Part shown: positions 20,950-31,649 of the stretch, piece after piece
How positions within the stretch are numbered: position 1 is the stretch's first letter
How the letters are laid out: each line of letters begins with the position of its first letter
Notes under the pieces: generated by a model
Database searches by the model: none
Seen by the model: only the letters and a program-made list of their open reading frames with translations
Told to the model about the DNA's origin: nothing
Made by a program: the position numbers and the translations under genes
DNA from: Thereva unica
Taxonomy: Eukaryota > Arthropoda > Insecta > Diptera > Therevidae
Length of the DNA: 64,000 nt
Assembly (NCBI GenBank): GCA_949987705.1
Contig: OX465282.1
Location: 1,228,501-1,292,500 of the forward strand
Reading direction: 5' to 3'

Positions 20950-21205
20950 TGCGCATTGAAGACGTGACGTGACGCAACAACAACGGTGAGTTTTCCAACA
21001 AAATCATCTTCCTTCAACGATGGGATTCATTTCTTGTTAATAACTTTGTAAATAAACAAAATTGTCGTGTTTGGAATGACGAAACTTCATATGTGTTTCG
21101 TGAGAATAAAATGCATCTGATGCGTGACTTGTCTGGTGCGAATTTTGGACTGGAGGCAAGATTGGACTTTTTTTGATAGAAGGCGTTGCCGAACACATGA
21201 AAGGG
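20950..21205 (+). pseudogene. Mariner/IS630-type transposase fragment
   Basis: The plus strand reads NNFVNKQNCRVWNDETSYVF from about 21037 and then, after a frameshift near 21120, LVWCEFWTGGKIGLFLIEG. These match the central block of an insect transposase family in which a ..GFVNKQNCRIWG..NP segment is followed by VTVWC..W.GG.IGP.FFE. The catalytic Asp blocks on either side are not readable. It lies between the two proteases and is dead. Confidence 0.6.
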
Positions 21206-21784
21206 TATCGAATCAGTTCCAGAGCTGTACTTCCACTTTAACTTTGGGGTGTAAATCGGGCTTTAAATTTAAAGGTATAATATTTTAACGAAGCGCGAAG
21301 TGCAATGACCCGATAGATGAAAATATACCGAGGTCATCTTTTGGTTATATTTCAGTTTGCAAGACCCGATACTATTGTTTTTGGGGCATAATTGTCGAAC
21401 TAATATACAAAGAGAAAACGTCGTGGTACCAGGATGATTTTTTTTCAGTCCTGTATTAACTATTTTATAATTTATTTGTGGTAGAGTGGTGAAAATTACG
21501 TCGTCTAGCGTCCGAACGTCGTGTAACTGATACTCAATAAAGGCAATTACCCCTATAAGACATGTGGATCCAGTAGGAAAGTGCCATCTGTTACATATCA
21601 CAGGAAACAGTCGTCGTGTTGTTTTGAATCCTAAGTTAATGCCAGCAAATCCTTTAGTGATGGGCTACAGAAGCCTTGAAGGTGGAGATTAGACGTTGTG
21701 TCACTGAAATTCCGTCACATTTTTTCAATTAATTTCCGGCTCTTCCCGCATTGGTTACTATTAAAAAATCACCGAAACAGTTGA
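21206..21784. other. No gene recognised
   Basis: This may be the decayed remainder of the transposase unit or unrelated DNA. A 110-codon minus-strand frame at 21269-21601 has no recognisable feature. Confidence 0.4.
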
Positions 21785-22125
21785 TACCTCGGTAGTCTAG
21801 GGATTAAGGGATTCAACTATCACCCCAGAGGTAGGTTATTCGAATCCACTCCTCGCCGTGGACCTTCGCCTTTCCATTTTATTGACCAAGATAACTCTCT
21901 TTTTTTCTTGTCTTCCCTCTTTATATAAAATTCCCTGTTCTTTCTGCTGCCATCGAGTCTAGGCATAATGAGCGAGAAAGCGTTAAAACCCATGTTAACG
22001 TTGTCACGTTGTTTTATAACTCCTCTTTCTACTACCCATCCGACTAAAGTTTGCTGTTCGATATTTCCCACAATAATAAAACAGTCGACAATATAAAGAG
22101 GCATGACCTCTGAGCCCTAGTCGTT
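21785..22125 (+). mobile_element. tRNA-derived SINE, copy 1
   Basis: The head CCTCGGTAGTCTAGGGATTA resembles an A box, and GGTTATTCGAATCCACTCC about 45 bp later resembles a B box, with TCGCCGTGGACCTTCGCCTT following. The copies at 26.71 and 28.85 kb share the head and the post-head phrase (CGGTCCTACGCCTTTTCC; CGGTCCTTCGCCTTTCC). RNA polymerase III would transcribe an active copy. The tail boundary is uncertain. Confidence 0.6.
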
Positions 22126-22734
22126 CACATTAAAAATAAGACTTTCTAGAGAGATTGTAATGTGACATACAGTGAGAGCCAGGAAGAAACCTTAAACTTT
22201 CTTGCGGAGACCCTTGGGATCTCTACTTCATGATTTGGGTGCATCAGAGCAAGCAAGGTTTAATGAGGTATCAAGTCCACCGAATATCGCGGTTAAGTTG
22301 GACAAGTTCAGAATTCGGCCCAGAAATTTGTCGATCAGAGTTGTTTTTTGGAAAGTAAGGTCGCGTCGTGCAACAAGACTCGGGGGCCACGTTGCGAGAT
22401 GAAATAGGAAGAAGCCGCTTGGAGCTCACCAGGGCAAATGTGTACATCGATGTATTTCATTAGAATCCGATCGTCTTGGATCATTTTCACCAAACTGATA
22501 CTCCAGTAGCTGGTTTCAGCATTGATCCATCAAAAGTCTCCCCTCTCGGCATCCACCCGCACCACCCCCGACCGTCAAACCCCATTCCCCGATATTGCCC
22601 CGAAGGCGACTGAAAGTTCTCTACATGAAAGCCAAAATAACATGCACTTGCACTTAATAGATTTCAGCTAAGAATCTCAAGTTTACGACCACCCAAACCT
22701 ACCTCTTTCTTTGGGCTATCCGTACACCGTGGTA
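22126..22734. other. No gene recognised
   Basis: I see nothing supportable. The open frame at 22202-22402 has no recognisable motif. Confidence 0.4.
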
Positions 22735-23585
22735 AAAGTTTACATCTTCTTCTTCTTTAACGACTCTACAACCGGGATCTGGTCCTGGCCTCTCGCAACT
22801 GTTCTCTCCACCGGTCCCGATTCTGAACCGGGGTCATCCAGTTTGGCATCCCTAAGCTCTGAGCGTCCTGGTCCACGCCGCCCTTGCAGCGAAGTTTGGG
22901 CCTCCCTCGCTGTCGCACCCCATAGTTCTTACCGCAGAGAACTTTCCGAGCGGGCTCATCTTCACTCATACGAGCTAGATGCCCTGCCCACCGGAGCCTA
23001 CCGAGCTTTATTTTCTTCACAACATCTATGTCGCGATAGCGCTCGTAGATCTCGTCATTGTAGAGTCTCCGGAATCGTCCTTCCTCACATACGGGGCCAA
23101 ACAATCCTCCGAAGTATTTTCCTCTCAAACACGCACAAGAGGTTTGAGTGCTTTTTGCTAAGCACCCACGTTTCGGAGAACGGGTAAGTCTTATATAGTA
23201 AAAGTTAGACGTTATGGTTAGATATTTGGATTTGAAGAGCCTTGACAGACTATAGTAGGCTTTGTTGGCTTTTAGCAGTCGTGCGGGTATTTCTGGTTCC
23301 ATGCTATTGTCGGCTGCTACTATTGACCCAAGGTAGGTAAATGATTTTACCACGTCAAACTCGTGTTCCTCTACCTTGATTGTGGGACCAATGTTAGGTG
23401 TTCTTGTAGACGAAAAGTTTACATACTCCAGAGAAAAACCAAAATAACCTACCTTCCATTTTAATAGAAGATTCTTAAGCTTTGGTAAGGCATACAATAC
23501 CATAGCGATTTCGTTTATGGAACTTCCTGGAAGCTGAATACCGTCCAGTTGGCCATCACTTCTCAAACTAAACGCAATGGTGGAT
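22735..23585 (-). pseudogene. 3' part of a non-LTR retrotransposon RT ORF
   Basis: The minus strand holds a 266-codon frame (23566-22766) covering the C-terminal region of an RTE-like RT polyprotein: VVKSFTYLGSIVAADNS, then EIPARLLKANKAYYSLSRLF, then FGPVCEEGRFRRLYNDEIYE, then KKIKLGRLRWAGHLARMSED and GRPKLRC. A conserved middle stretch is scrambled by compensating frameshifts (RSPKRGCLAK...). The catalytic core is absent, so the insertion is 5'-truncated. The 3' end near 22740 runs into a GAAGAAGAAG stretch, a plausible microsatellite tail. It separates the two proteases and lies on the same strand. Related but distinct elements are at 32-38 kb and 56-61 kb. Confidence 0.8.
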
Positions 23586-23850
23586 TTTTCTATTTCTATA
23601 AGACTAGACCCACAAAGAGTTGCGCGCTACCTTGCTCATCACACTTTAGATGTTTTGGATCCAACAGAGTTTGAGATCTAGCGTCATCCAAAAGTTGAGT
23701 ACAAAAATCAGTTCTGACAATCTCCGCAGTGTTTGTTTCCTGGTATATGCTAACAGAAACATTTTGTCGGGATTGATACTTCGCATTTTATTGTAGAACA
23801 ACCACAACCTTTTCAGTAATAAATAATCCATGAATTTTATCCAAAAAAAC

Positions 23851-23856
23851 TTTATT
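23851..23856 (-). terminator. Polyadenylation signal of protease 2
   Basis: AATAAAGTTTTT on the minus strand lies about 36 bp after the stop codon of the gene at 23892-24704. It aligns with the signal of protease 1 when the retroposon tail there is left out. Confidence 0.65.
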
Positions 23857-23891
23857 AAAGAAATATAAAAATATATACTATTACTTAATAA

Positions 23892-24704
23892 TTAATTATT
23901 TCCACTCTCAAAATTACTTTTCGTTTCTTCGATCCAATCAATAAATGCAGAAACACGAACATAAACCGACGGAGAAAATGGTCTACCACATGGAACTTCC
24001 CCCCACGAAACAATACCGATCACTTCATCTAGACCTTCACTATTTTTCTGAGATAGTGGACCCCCGGAATCAGAACTGCACACCGATATGCCTTCGGCTG
24101 GTGATGCTGTACAAACATTAGTAATATCAACCACTATAGAGAAGGTCTTTTGACACTCTTCATTCGTCATTAGATGAAGATCAGCTGTTTGTAGAATGTC
24201 TGGACGAACACCTGACCAATCTTTCGATATAATTCCCCATCCAAAAAGTTGAGCGATACCAGTTGGTATCGAATCCTTTTGTGGTAGAAGTATTGGCTTA
24301 ACTCGATCGGTCCATTCAAATGGAGTTTCGGTGTAGATCAGTCCGATGTCATATGGAGTTGGTCCACCAGCGTAGAGCTTGTTTACTGTTTTGTAGGTAA
24401 CACTACGTTCCTGACTGCTATCTTCATGGATCTTAATGTTATATCTTCCAGCCATGAACCGTAGGTTTTCGTTTTTGACATCAGCCGACAAACAGTGAGC
24501 AGCTGTTAAGACCCAGTGTTTGTCGATTATTGCACCTCCACAGGAGTGGAAGTAGCTTCCGTCTCTAGGTGATTTTACTTGTAGGGAAACTATATGAGGT
24601 GCACTTCCTGGGATGGCATCTTTTCCTCCTGCTATCCTGAAACTGGGATGGCAGTAGGATGAAACTACTATCGAAAGTAGTACTAATAATCCACTATGAT
24701 ACAT
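23892..24704 (-). CDS. Secreted chymotrypsin-fold serine protease 2
   Basis: This intact 270-residue paralogue of the protease at 19663-20478 has the same architecture: a signal peptide of about 18 residues, cleavage after Arg23 to give IAGGKDAIPG, His70, Asp119 and Ser213. Disulphides are expected at 55-71, 184-198 and 209-239. Residue 189 is again Ser, and the 193 position is again Ser (CSSDSGGPL), so the unusual oxyanion-hole residue is conserved in both copies. The two proteins differ mainly in the signal peptide, in residues 184-209 (one residue shorter here, CQKTFSIVVDITNVC) and around SWGEVPCGRP near the pocket wall, which could shift specificity. Residues ~41-151 are almost identical. 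A digestive midgut role is inferred from the promoter. Confidence 0.95.
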   Translation of the reverse strand: MYHSGLLVLLSIVVSSYCHPSFRIAGGKDAIPGSAPHIVSLQVKSPRDGSYFHSCGGAIIDKHWVLTAAHCLSADVKNENLRFMAGRYNIKIHEDSSQERSVTYKTVNKLYAGGPTPYDIGLIYTETPFEWTDRVKPILLPQKDSIPTGIAQLFGWGIISKDWSGVRPDILQTADLHLMTNEECQKTFSIVVDITNVCTASPAEGISVCSSDSGGPLSQKNSEGLDEVIGIVSWGEVPCGRPFSPSVYVRVSAFIDWIEETKSNFESGNN

Positions 24705-24830
24705 TGTTTGTTCTTGTCTTGAGTTTACTACTTGAACTGATACAAATGTGCAATCGCTTCTGTATTTTATACTTACATATTTAAAATCGCTATCTTATCT
24801 CTAGAAAATCTATTGTCTAAAGTGTTGCGT
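24705..24830 (-). promoter_or_regulatory. Core promoter and GATA sites of protease 2
   Basis: TATAAAAT lies at 24771-24764 and the initiator ATCAGTT at 24741-24735, with the ATG at 24704. AGATAAGATA lies at 24800-24791, giving the same order as in protease 1. A 4-bp difference between TATA and GATA sites (ACATATTTAAAA here versus ATTTAAAA) is the main change, so both genes are probably expressed in the same tissue. Confidence 0.75.
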
Positions 24831-25339
24831 AAAAATAGCTTTAAATCGTTGGAATCTCCAAAACTCTCTGGAAAATTTGAAATCTCCAAAAAAGTTTGGT
24901 TATCTCTAAGTCGCAAAACGTGAAATCAATCCATTCAAGATTTTCATTGATAAAAAATTTTTTTTTTTTTTTTTCAATTAGAAATCGTGCTTTGATAACA
25001 ATTCATATATGGAATGTATTTTTAGAAATGGTTGAGAATTGCGTCATCACATTGAATAAACAAAACGAGGAAGTACATTTGTCCCTTACACGATGGTAAA
25101 TTGTACTGGGGTCTCAATTTTTTTTAGTTCCAGTTCAAATTTCCAATTTGAGGTGAGGCGACATTGTAAATATGTACTTCTTATTACTTTTCTTTCCAAC
25201 TTGAAATTAGGCGAGATTAGATTGTAAAATATAGACATAGCTTTCTTACCTCGTCATTTGCAGTATGACATTGTACTGGCTCAAAATAAAAAAGAGGCAT
25301 CTCTTACAAACTCATTTTATAATCGTGTCCTACCCATCA

Positions 25340-25650
25340 CTAATATGGGATGGTCTTGATATAGATTGGCTCGCCTCGATTGCCGAGATAGCCTTGTTAT
25401 AGCGCGCATGGCCGGAATCGGCTTAAAATGTATCTTAGATCGCCTGACCAGATGGGCTAGCCCTGAATGCCTTGAATTGGTGAAGTTTTCGGGATGGCCT
25501 TAATATGATCTTGATGGTATTAATATGCCATAATTTGGGCTTGATGCGCGAGTTTGCCTTGATATGATCAACTGGCTTGATAAGTCGCGGAAGGTGTGTA
25601 CTGTGCGAATGGCGAGCAGAACCTGGGTAGGCTTTATATGGCCTGGATGG
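25340..25650. repeat. Degenerate CTTGATATGAT-type short-period repeat
   Basis: Variants of the word GGCCTTGATATGATC/TTGATGGTATTAATATG recur irregularly every 15-40 bp (for example GGTCTTGATATAGATTGGC, GATGGCCTTAATATGATC, GCCTTGATATGATCAACTGG). This looks like an eroded short-period satellite. No frame is open across it. Confidence 0.4.
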
Positions 25651-25684
25651 CGGTGGTGTAGTGTAGTGATGAGTAAAGATGGTC

Positions 25685-25815
25685 TTATTCTTGCAGTCCT
25701 GTCTTGCTCTTGCACATTTTGCAAGACCAAGAACAAAAACAAGACCTAGTTATGCTTGCAAGAACAAGAACAAGACGGACTGAACAAGAACAAGGCAAGA
25801 CCAAGACTATATTGC
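25685..25815. repeat. AAGAACAAG-rich inverted/direct repeat
   Basis: The first part reads CTTGCAGTCCTGTCTTGCTC then TTGCAC, and the second reads GCAAGACCAAGAACAAAAAC then AAGACC. From there GCAAGAACAAGAACAAGAC, GAACAAGAACAAGGCAAGAC and ACCAAGAC follow in tandem. The first ~40 bp is the approximate inverse of the rest, so the block can fold. Confidence 0.5.
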
Positions 25816-26711
25816 GTTTGCTCATCGCTACTGTAGTGCGGATACTTTTTACTTTAAAACGATTTTTTTCAACAATTTTAAATCAGGCGAAAGAGGTTAA
25901 TGTGAAGTCTTCACAAGGAAAGTTTGTAAGCTACCAGAGACTATAAAGTGATAAACACATCGTTCTCACCAACCACTGTTAGTTATGAATACGATTGTAA
26001 TACCAAAAAAACCCCAAAACGATAAAAAAAAAATCCCGCTGTTAACTTTTATCTAAACATTGGCTAACCCATGCCTGTGTGTAGCAAAGTTTTTGATTAC
26101 CACCACCACCACCACAGTAATTTCACCCCGAATGAATACCAGAAGCTGTTTACATCGTCAAGCTTCAGTTGGTTATTGGATTTTCTGGCCAAATAAATTT
26201 CTGTTTATGTATCCATCCCCTGTGTCTCCTTTTCCTCTGTTCAGCTTTTGCTGGCTGGTAAACTACCCTTAACCGCCTGGATCATTGCTGGAGTAGCCCC
26301 GATATTTGTGCAGTGGATTTCAATTGGTCTAACAGTCATTGTTGGCCTAAATTGGATGAACAAGCGGAGATGGTGGCGGGTTGGAGCTTCAAGGGGGCCG
26401 AAAATTTATGCATTAAATCCAATTTGCATTCGTTAACCAAAACCACAGATGCCTGTTCAGGTTAGAGCGACTATCTATTAGCAATTGTAGATGGATGCTT
26501 CAATAGTTTGATTTATGTAAAATGAATTAGATTATAGATAAATCGTGCGTGTTGAAGCTATCTTGTAATTGTTCGTTCTTGTGGAGGTGATTTATTTTAA
26601 AGGAAATTGGCTTGATTTGATCAACAAATATAGGGAAGGGTTGGAGAGTTGTTAATCGATTACAGCCTCTAAACAGTCGACACTAATAATCCTAAAAGGT
26701 GGGTCAATATC

Positions 26712-27050
26712 AGCCTCGGTAGTCTAAGGATAAGGTGCCTGGCTACCATCCCATAGGTACTGGGTTCGAATCTCGTCAGCACTACGGTCCTACGCCTTTT
26801 CCACTATCCCACCTACCTAACTGTCCTTCTTTATTCTTACCTCTTTACACTCCTGATTTCCCCTGTCATAGCCTTCCCTAGCTTTATACCTTATGCAGTA
26901 GTGTAGAGTAAGGTACTCTCGAGAGGCTAACCAGTCGATCGTTCAAGATCGTTTGTACATGAGCAGATCGTCCTTCCTTGGCATAGAGTCACTTCCTACC
27001 AAGGGTGTCCCTGCGTAAAGGCAATTCGAAATTACCATTGAAACAAACAA
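26712..27050 (+). mobile_element. tRNA-derived SINE, copy 2
   Basis: The head CCTCGGTAGTCTAAGGATAA then GGTGCCTGGCTACC carries an A-box-like segment, and GGTACTGGGTTCGAATCTCG carries a good B box (GGTTCGAATC). The body extends to about 27050, ending near GGCAATTCGAAATTACCATT. The CCTGGCTACC word is shared with the inverted copy at 28.85 kb. The tRNA-like head is mismatched in its stems, so this is a SINE and not a tRNA gene. Confidence 0.7.
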
Positions 27051-27059
27051 GCTTAACCT

Positions 27060-27585
27060 ATGTACATAGATGATTTCTGTCTATATGGCGCACCACATAG
27101 AACCAAAATGAAACCGAGAAAGACGTCCAAGCCGGCGGTGTCTCTCCGCAGCTCAGATACCGAGGTGATCGGTAGCCATAGACGGGGCAAAAACGCAATT
27201 TTTTGCTACCGCCTGCTCCTCAACTGTAGTTGAAGAGAAATGGAGACCTGCTTTATCTCTAGGACGACTTGGCCTAAGACTAAGAGTCCTGAAGAGACCA
27301 GAATTGTGTACCACGCTGACAAGCTGGATATCTCACACAACTCTTTAAAAACGAAGTACTATCCTATTACTTATAAAACCTGCACTGACTTTTCTTCTAG
27401 CTCAAAGGATAAAACAAATCTTACAGCTGATCTTTCGCTTTATCTGAAGAAAAGCATTTCAATGCCTAAGATTTCTTAAGAGATGCAAATTTCTTCTTCC
27501 ACAGCAGCCAAAGCTACAATCTTCAGGCCCTAAACTCGGCCCAACGATGAATATAATCATTTATCTGGCCTGGTGCCTCCAAAAC
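27060..27585. other. No assignable gene
   Basis: A 79-codon plus-strand frame at 27240-27479 and a lysine-rich run (KPRKTSKPAVSLRSSDTEV near 27110) are readable but match nothing I recognise. Given the CR1-like tail that follows, this may be part of the same retrotransposon insertion or another element's leader. Confidence 0.35.
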
Positions 27586-27935
27586 CTCTTTAGCGTGGTT
27601 GGAAAAGATGCAACACCGACGCCATTGAAATCTTTAGAGATAACAGATTTTACAAATCCATTGACGCTCTTACCCACCGCAGGAATGTAGCAGCCTTGTC
27701 GAAGTTGTATCACTATTACCACTACTCCACTGAAAAACTCCTGCTTGCACTGCCATATTTCTCCTACAACACAAGACTAGCCCACTCGGTTCATTCTCAT
27801 ACCCTGCAATCCCTTTTTAGAACAATTTGGTTGTGGAATGATCTTCCACAATCAGTTTTCCCGAACTCGTACAACACCCAATAGCTCAAACGAAAGGTTC
27901 ATCGCCACCTCCTCCCACACCCCCTACCAATAAGC
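27586..27935 (+). pseudogene. C-terminal RT fragment of a CR1/jockey-like element
   Basis: The plus strand reads RNVAALSKLYHYYHYSTEKL, then LPYFSYNTRLAHSVHSHTLQ, then FRTIWLWNDLPQSVFPNSYN and LKRKVHRHLLPH, with one stop near 27885. This is the extreme C-terminus of the RT ORF seen in CR1- and jockey-related families (..RT.RLWN.LP..VFP..Y..Q.FK..V.RH). The same block is at 42.0 kb and, degraded, at 13.24 and 52.79 kb. The characteristic 3' UTR seen in those copies is not visible here. Confidence 0.65.
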
Positions 27936-28849
27936 AGAGATTATGGTCCCCTGTCGGAGGCGTAGGAATTACCTGACATTTACTTTGTTTCCAAGAGCCG
28001 GGGTACAGTATTCGTTGAGTTTACAGAAAGCTTTTTCCCTCAAATTAACCCGATGCTGTTTCCATGACATTTCTGGGTTGAAGGGACAGATAAATAATTT
28101 TACGTCGTGTCTTCGTCAGTATATGTGCAGTAAACACACTTAAACAAACACATATGCAAAACCCAGCTTAATCCGATGTGTTTCGTGGAGTTTTCTTGGA
28201 TTTAAGAAAACCCTACTCAACCCGCGTTTCCATGGCCGCTTACTCTGAGTTAACCCAGTGTAAACTCTGCAAGGAAACTCAGTAATTGATCACGTCGCCA
28301 TACACGTACTTAAATATACTTAGACAATTTTGTGTTATTGCTGTATTTCGTGGAGTCACGAATGTCAACTAGTTCAGATGAAGTGCAACCACGCAACTGA
28401 AATCGCTTTCGACCGGCCAAAACAGTTGGACGCGAGCAGGTCAAACTAGTTTCAAATCGGTTTCGTTTCTGTCGACACATGTATGAATTCCCACTTCCGT
28501 ACACAGGATAGAAACTGGAAACTGCGGATGCAGCTGGAATTTGCAAATCAGTCGACTCGTCCTCGGAGGGCCTAAATCTATTTTTATTAATACTTTGTAA
28601 TATTTTTAGTATTTCTCTATTAAGTCCGGGTTTTTATAACAAGTGATTCTACTGCCCAAATCCCGCGAATCCTGCGCATCTCGCATGTCTAGTCCCGCAT
28701 TTTCTGATCCCGCAAAAATTGTGCGGACTCCCGCATTTACACCATCCCTTGTTCGTGGGATTGGACTCCCTACTCCTAACCTTTACTATCGCCACTCTGA
28801 TGTCGGGGCATCGAGAAACATGCCTCCTGAAGCGGGTTGAACCTCACCA

Positions 28850-28978
28850 ACCTACCGATGACATGCGTTACATGGGCTAAGTTGGAAAGGCGAAGGACCG
28901 TGGTGCTGCCGGGATTCGAACCCGGGACGTCTGGGAGGGTAGCCAGGCATTTTACCCCAAGACTATTGAGGAGTTGGA
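28850..28978 (-). mobile_element. tRNA-derived SINE head, copy 3
   Basis: The minus strand reads CTCAATAGTCTTGGGGTAAA, then ATGCCTGGCTACCCTCCCAG, then CCCGGGTTCGAATCCCGGCA and GCACCACGGTCCTTCGCCTT. The B box (GGGTTCGAATCCCGG) is excellent and could be mistaken for a tRNA, but no acceptor stem closes. The family resemblance to the copies at 21.8 and 26.7 kb makes it a SINE. The body probably continues leftward to about 28720. Confidence 0.65.
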
Positions 28979-28984
28979 AGGAAC

Positions 28985-31640
28985 AAGCCATAGAGACCTA
29001 ATCTAACATTTTCTTTGTACTCATACGGCTCTGGCTGGGAAACCAGAAATCTCTGCCATATATTTACGAACAGGCATTGATGGGTGAGGTTACAAAACGG
29101 CGCCTTTTTAAACGTCAATTGTTTCTCTGCCCACATTCTTTGGACTGGATTGCTATGCGCATCTATCTACCAACCTTTCATTGGCATCTCTATCACTCTT
29201 CTCTCTGCTGTCTTCTCGACTAGAGTTTGTTATACAACAGAGCTGTAGTCTTTCCCATAAAAAATGTAATGATTGTAGCATAAGCACCCTGTACCATCAC
29301 CAAATTTTTCTCACAACATACCACCAGAGAATTTTTTTCATTACTATGAAAAGTTTAGAAATTAATAAAATTTAGAGTCAAGTAAGCAGAATATAAGTTT
29401 CCAGCAAGAGACAGCAAAAAAAAATTTAATATCCTTAAGCAGAAATATCCTTTTTATGCTTTGGTATACACCATTACGATCTCAGCTAGATTTCAATGGA
29501 AACTACTAACAAAAAAAACTGTTTTGTTTTCTCCTTAATTAAAAAGCTTTTTCCATTAAAAATTCCCATATGCGAAATGGACATTACATTTGCAGCAGAA
29601 AATTTTAATTTGAAATCGTCCTTTTTATGAATATTGTGCTTAGTTTTGTTTTTTTTTATATTAAGAGTCCTTTTTATTTTTTAATAAAAAAACAGTTTCC
29701 TATCAAGATTTTATTCGAAGCAATTTCACTCCATTTAAGGAAACCGATATCAACAACTACTAGAATAAACGTTGTATGTTCTGCGACTGTGATATCCTTT
29801 ATTTTTTATAGTATATCCTATCGCAAAAGGGTGATTAAATGTAAGCGCAACGGCCCGTAAAAAAATTTCCACTTTAGAGCCATTGACGAGTGTCGGGAGT
29901 CTATTCCGATATAAATTGTCATTTTTGAGATGAGAAAAGACATTGTCCTGGGGTGGATGTTCTATTTTACTTCTTGTCATAATACCAAGATAAGCTAAAG
30001 GATAATGTTTTTATCGTCGCCCAGGGATTCTCGACAAGGCACAGGCAAACTCTGTCTCTCTCGATACGTTTAAAGCGTTTGCTGGGTGTAAAACGAGACC
30101 GACGTTCATGGCGGCGGCAACTCTTTCATAGCATGTATAAAATTGAACGAGTTTAGGTTATATAGTTAAGGGATGCGGTTTTGTATCCTGTTTTTGTTTC
30201 GTCTGTCGTTATATCCTTGTTGATATTGCTGCTATTCGGTTTATTTGAAAACAAAAAAAAAAAAAAAAACGGAAAAAGGATGTAGGAGAGGAAAATGGAT
30301 ACCAATTCAAGTCTGCTTTTGGTTCAATCATATCGAGAATGTGCAAGCAATAATAGTTTGGCCATCATCAAAGGACAAACAAAAAATCAATCTTATAAAA
30401 ACAAATATCTCTAGGATATTTAATATTATCGAGGACCCTTCATTTTCACGGAAAATTGAGAAGCATTTTTTTTTTGTGGAGCACAGGAAAAAATTGTAAC
30501 ACAAATCGCAATAAATCTGTTATTGGTCTGCGTCCAATATCGCAAAAACACAGGGTGCAAAAAAAATAATGAAAACGCGGCAATTCAGTGTGGACGAGAT
30601 GTATGAAACTGTCGAATTGCACGCCTGTGTCAGCCGAGATTGCCGTAGGGGCCCTTGTCAGGACATGTGAATACCATACAAACATACATGCATACATACA
30701 AAAAACAGTCATCCAGCAGCTAGATTTAAATCAATGCTGACGACTAAAGCCATTTTGCATTTTGATAAGAAATCTGCACATTCATGAAATGGACAAATCG
30801 AAAAAGGATATCGTTTTCCATCCTCTCTCTTTCTGCATGTCCCTGCCGCGACCTCCACCACCAACCAAAGTGATGGTAGTCCTGTTCAGGCTTTACTCTA
30901 CCTCCCTCCCGCACACCTACACAAAACAAGGAAGAGTCAACCGAATTGATTTTCTACTTATTTTACATAATATGCTGATGAAATTGAAAGTTTATACAAA
31001 AAGTTAAGAGAGTGGAGAGGGAGAGATAAAAAATAGTCCTTATATAGTATACATATCTGATTATGGGATCTCTATGGTGGATGGGAGGATAAAATGTAAT
31101 TTAGGAATTGTGAAATGTACCTTGAATTTTTTATGGTTCTGACCATTTTATTTAATGAGGACGATGAGGGTTTATATTTATGACTTTTAGATTGAATGTC
31201 CTGTTAAGGATTTAATAAAACAATTGAAGGATTTTTGTGTTTTCATTTTGATTTGCAATAGCTTAATTCATATATGATTCTAGGAGCTTTAGTGGGTGGT
31301 CAGTTATCAGCGGGATGGATACAGCGTTAGCTTATGAGAGAAGTAAGTGCCACCGCCTGTTCTGACTGTAGAAAGAGGGATCTCAAGCACAGGCTAATGT
31401 GATCATGTCCAAAAGCACACTCTTCAAAGAATACCCTACTCAGATTTAACTTTCCTTCTGTCGAGGACTACCATCGGGTAGTGAAGGAAAGTCGCTTGCG
31501 ATTACATGCTCTAGCTAACGATCGAACCTAGTATCGATCGACGATCGCATATTGAATTGATTAAATACTACTAATGTCTTGACATGATGGTTTTGTCATA
31601 ATGAAAATTTGCTTTCTTTCCCCACTCGTAGTATCCTTAT
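28985..31640. other. No gene recognised (2.6 kb)
   Basis: This is AT-rich DNA with A-runs (30251-30267) and no supported coding sequence. The frames at 29627-29860, 30245-30499 and 30762-31007 are low-complexity or overlap opposite-strand frames without motifs. Confidence 0.5.
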
Positions 31641-31649
31641 GTACCAATT

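Larger units (their letters stand above)
24831..26711. other. No gene; end of duplicated unit, then low-complexity repeats
   Basis: Homology to the upstream flank of protease 1 continues to about 25070, through a shared poly-T tract near 24958-24974 (20720-20741 in the other copy). Beyond it lie two low-complexity blocks described separately. No coding sequence was recognised. Confidence 0.5.

Noticed and set aside
22711..23187. 158-codon plus-strand open frame
   Set aside because: It is antisense to the non-LTR RT fragment, whose minus-strand reading is clearly conserved.
28870..28978. A tRNA gene on the minus strand
   Set aside because: The B box and T arm look perfect, but no acceptor stem closes and the sequence shares its head and following phrase with two SINE copies.
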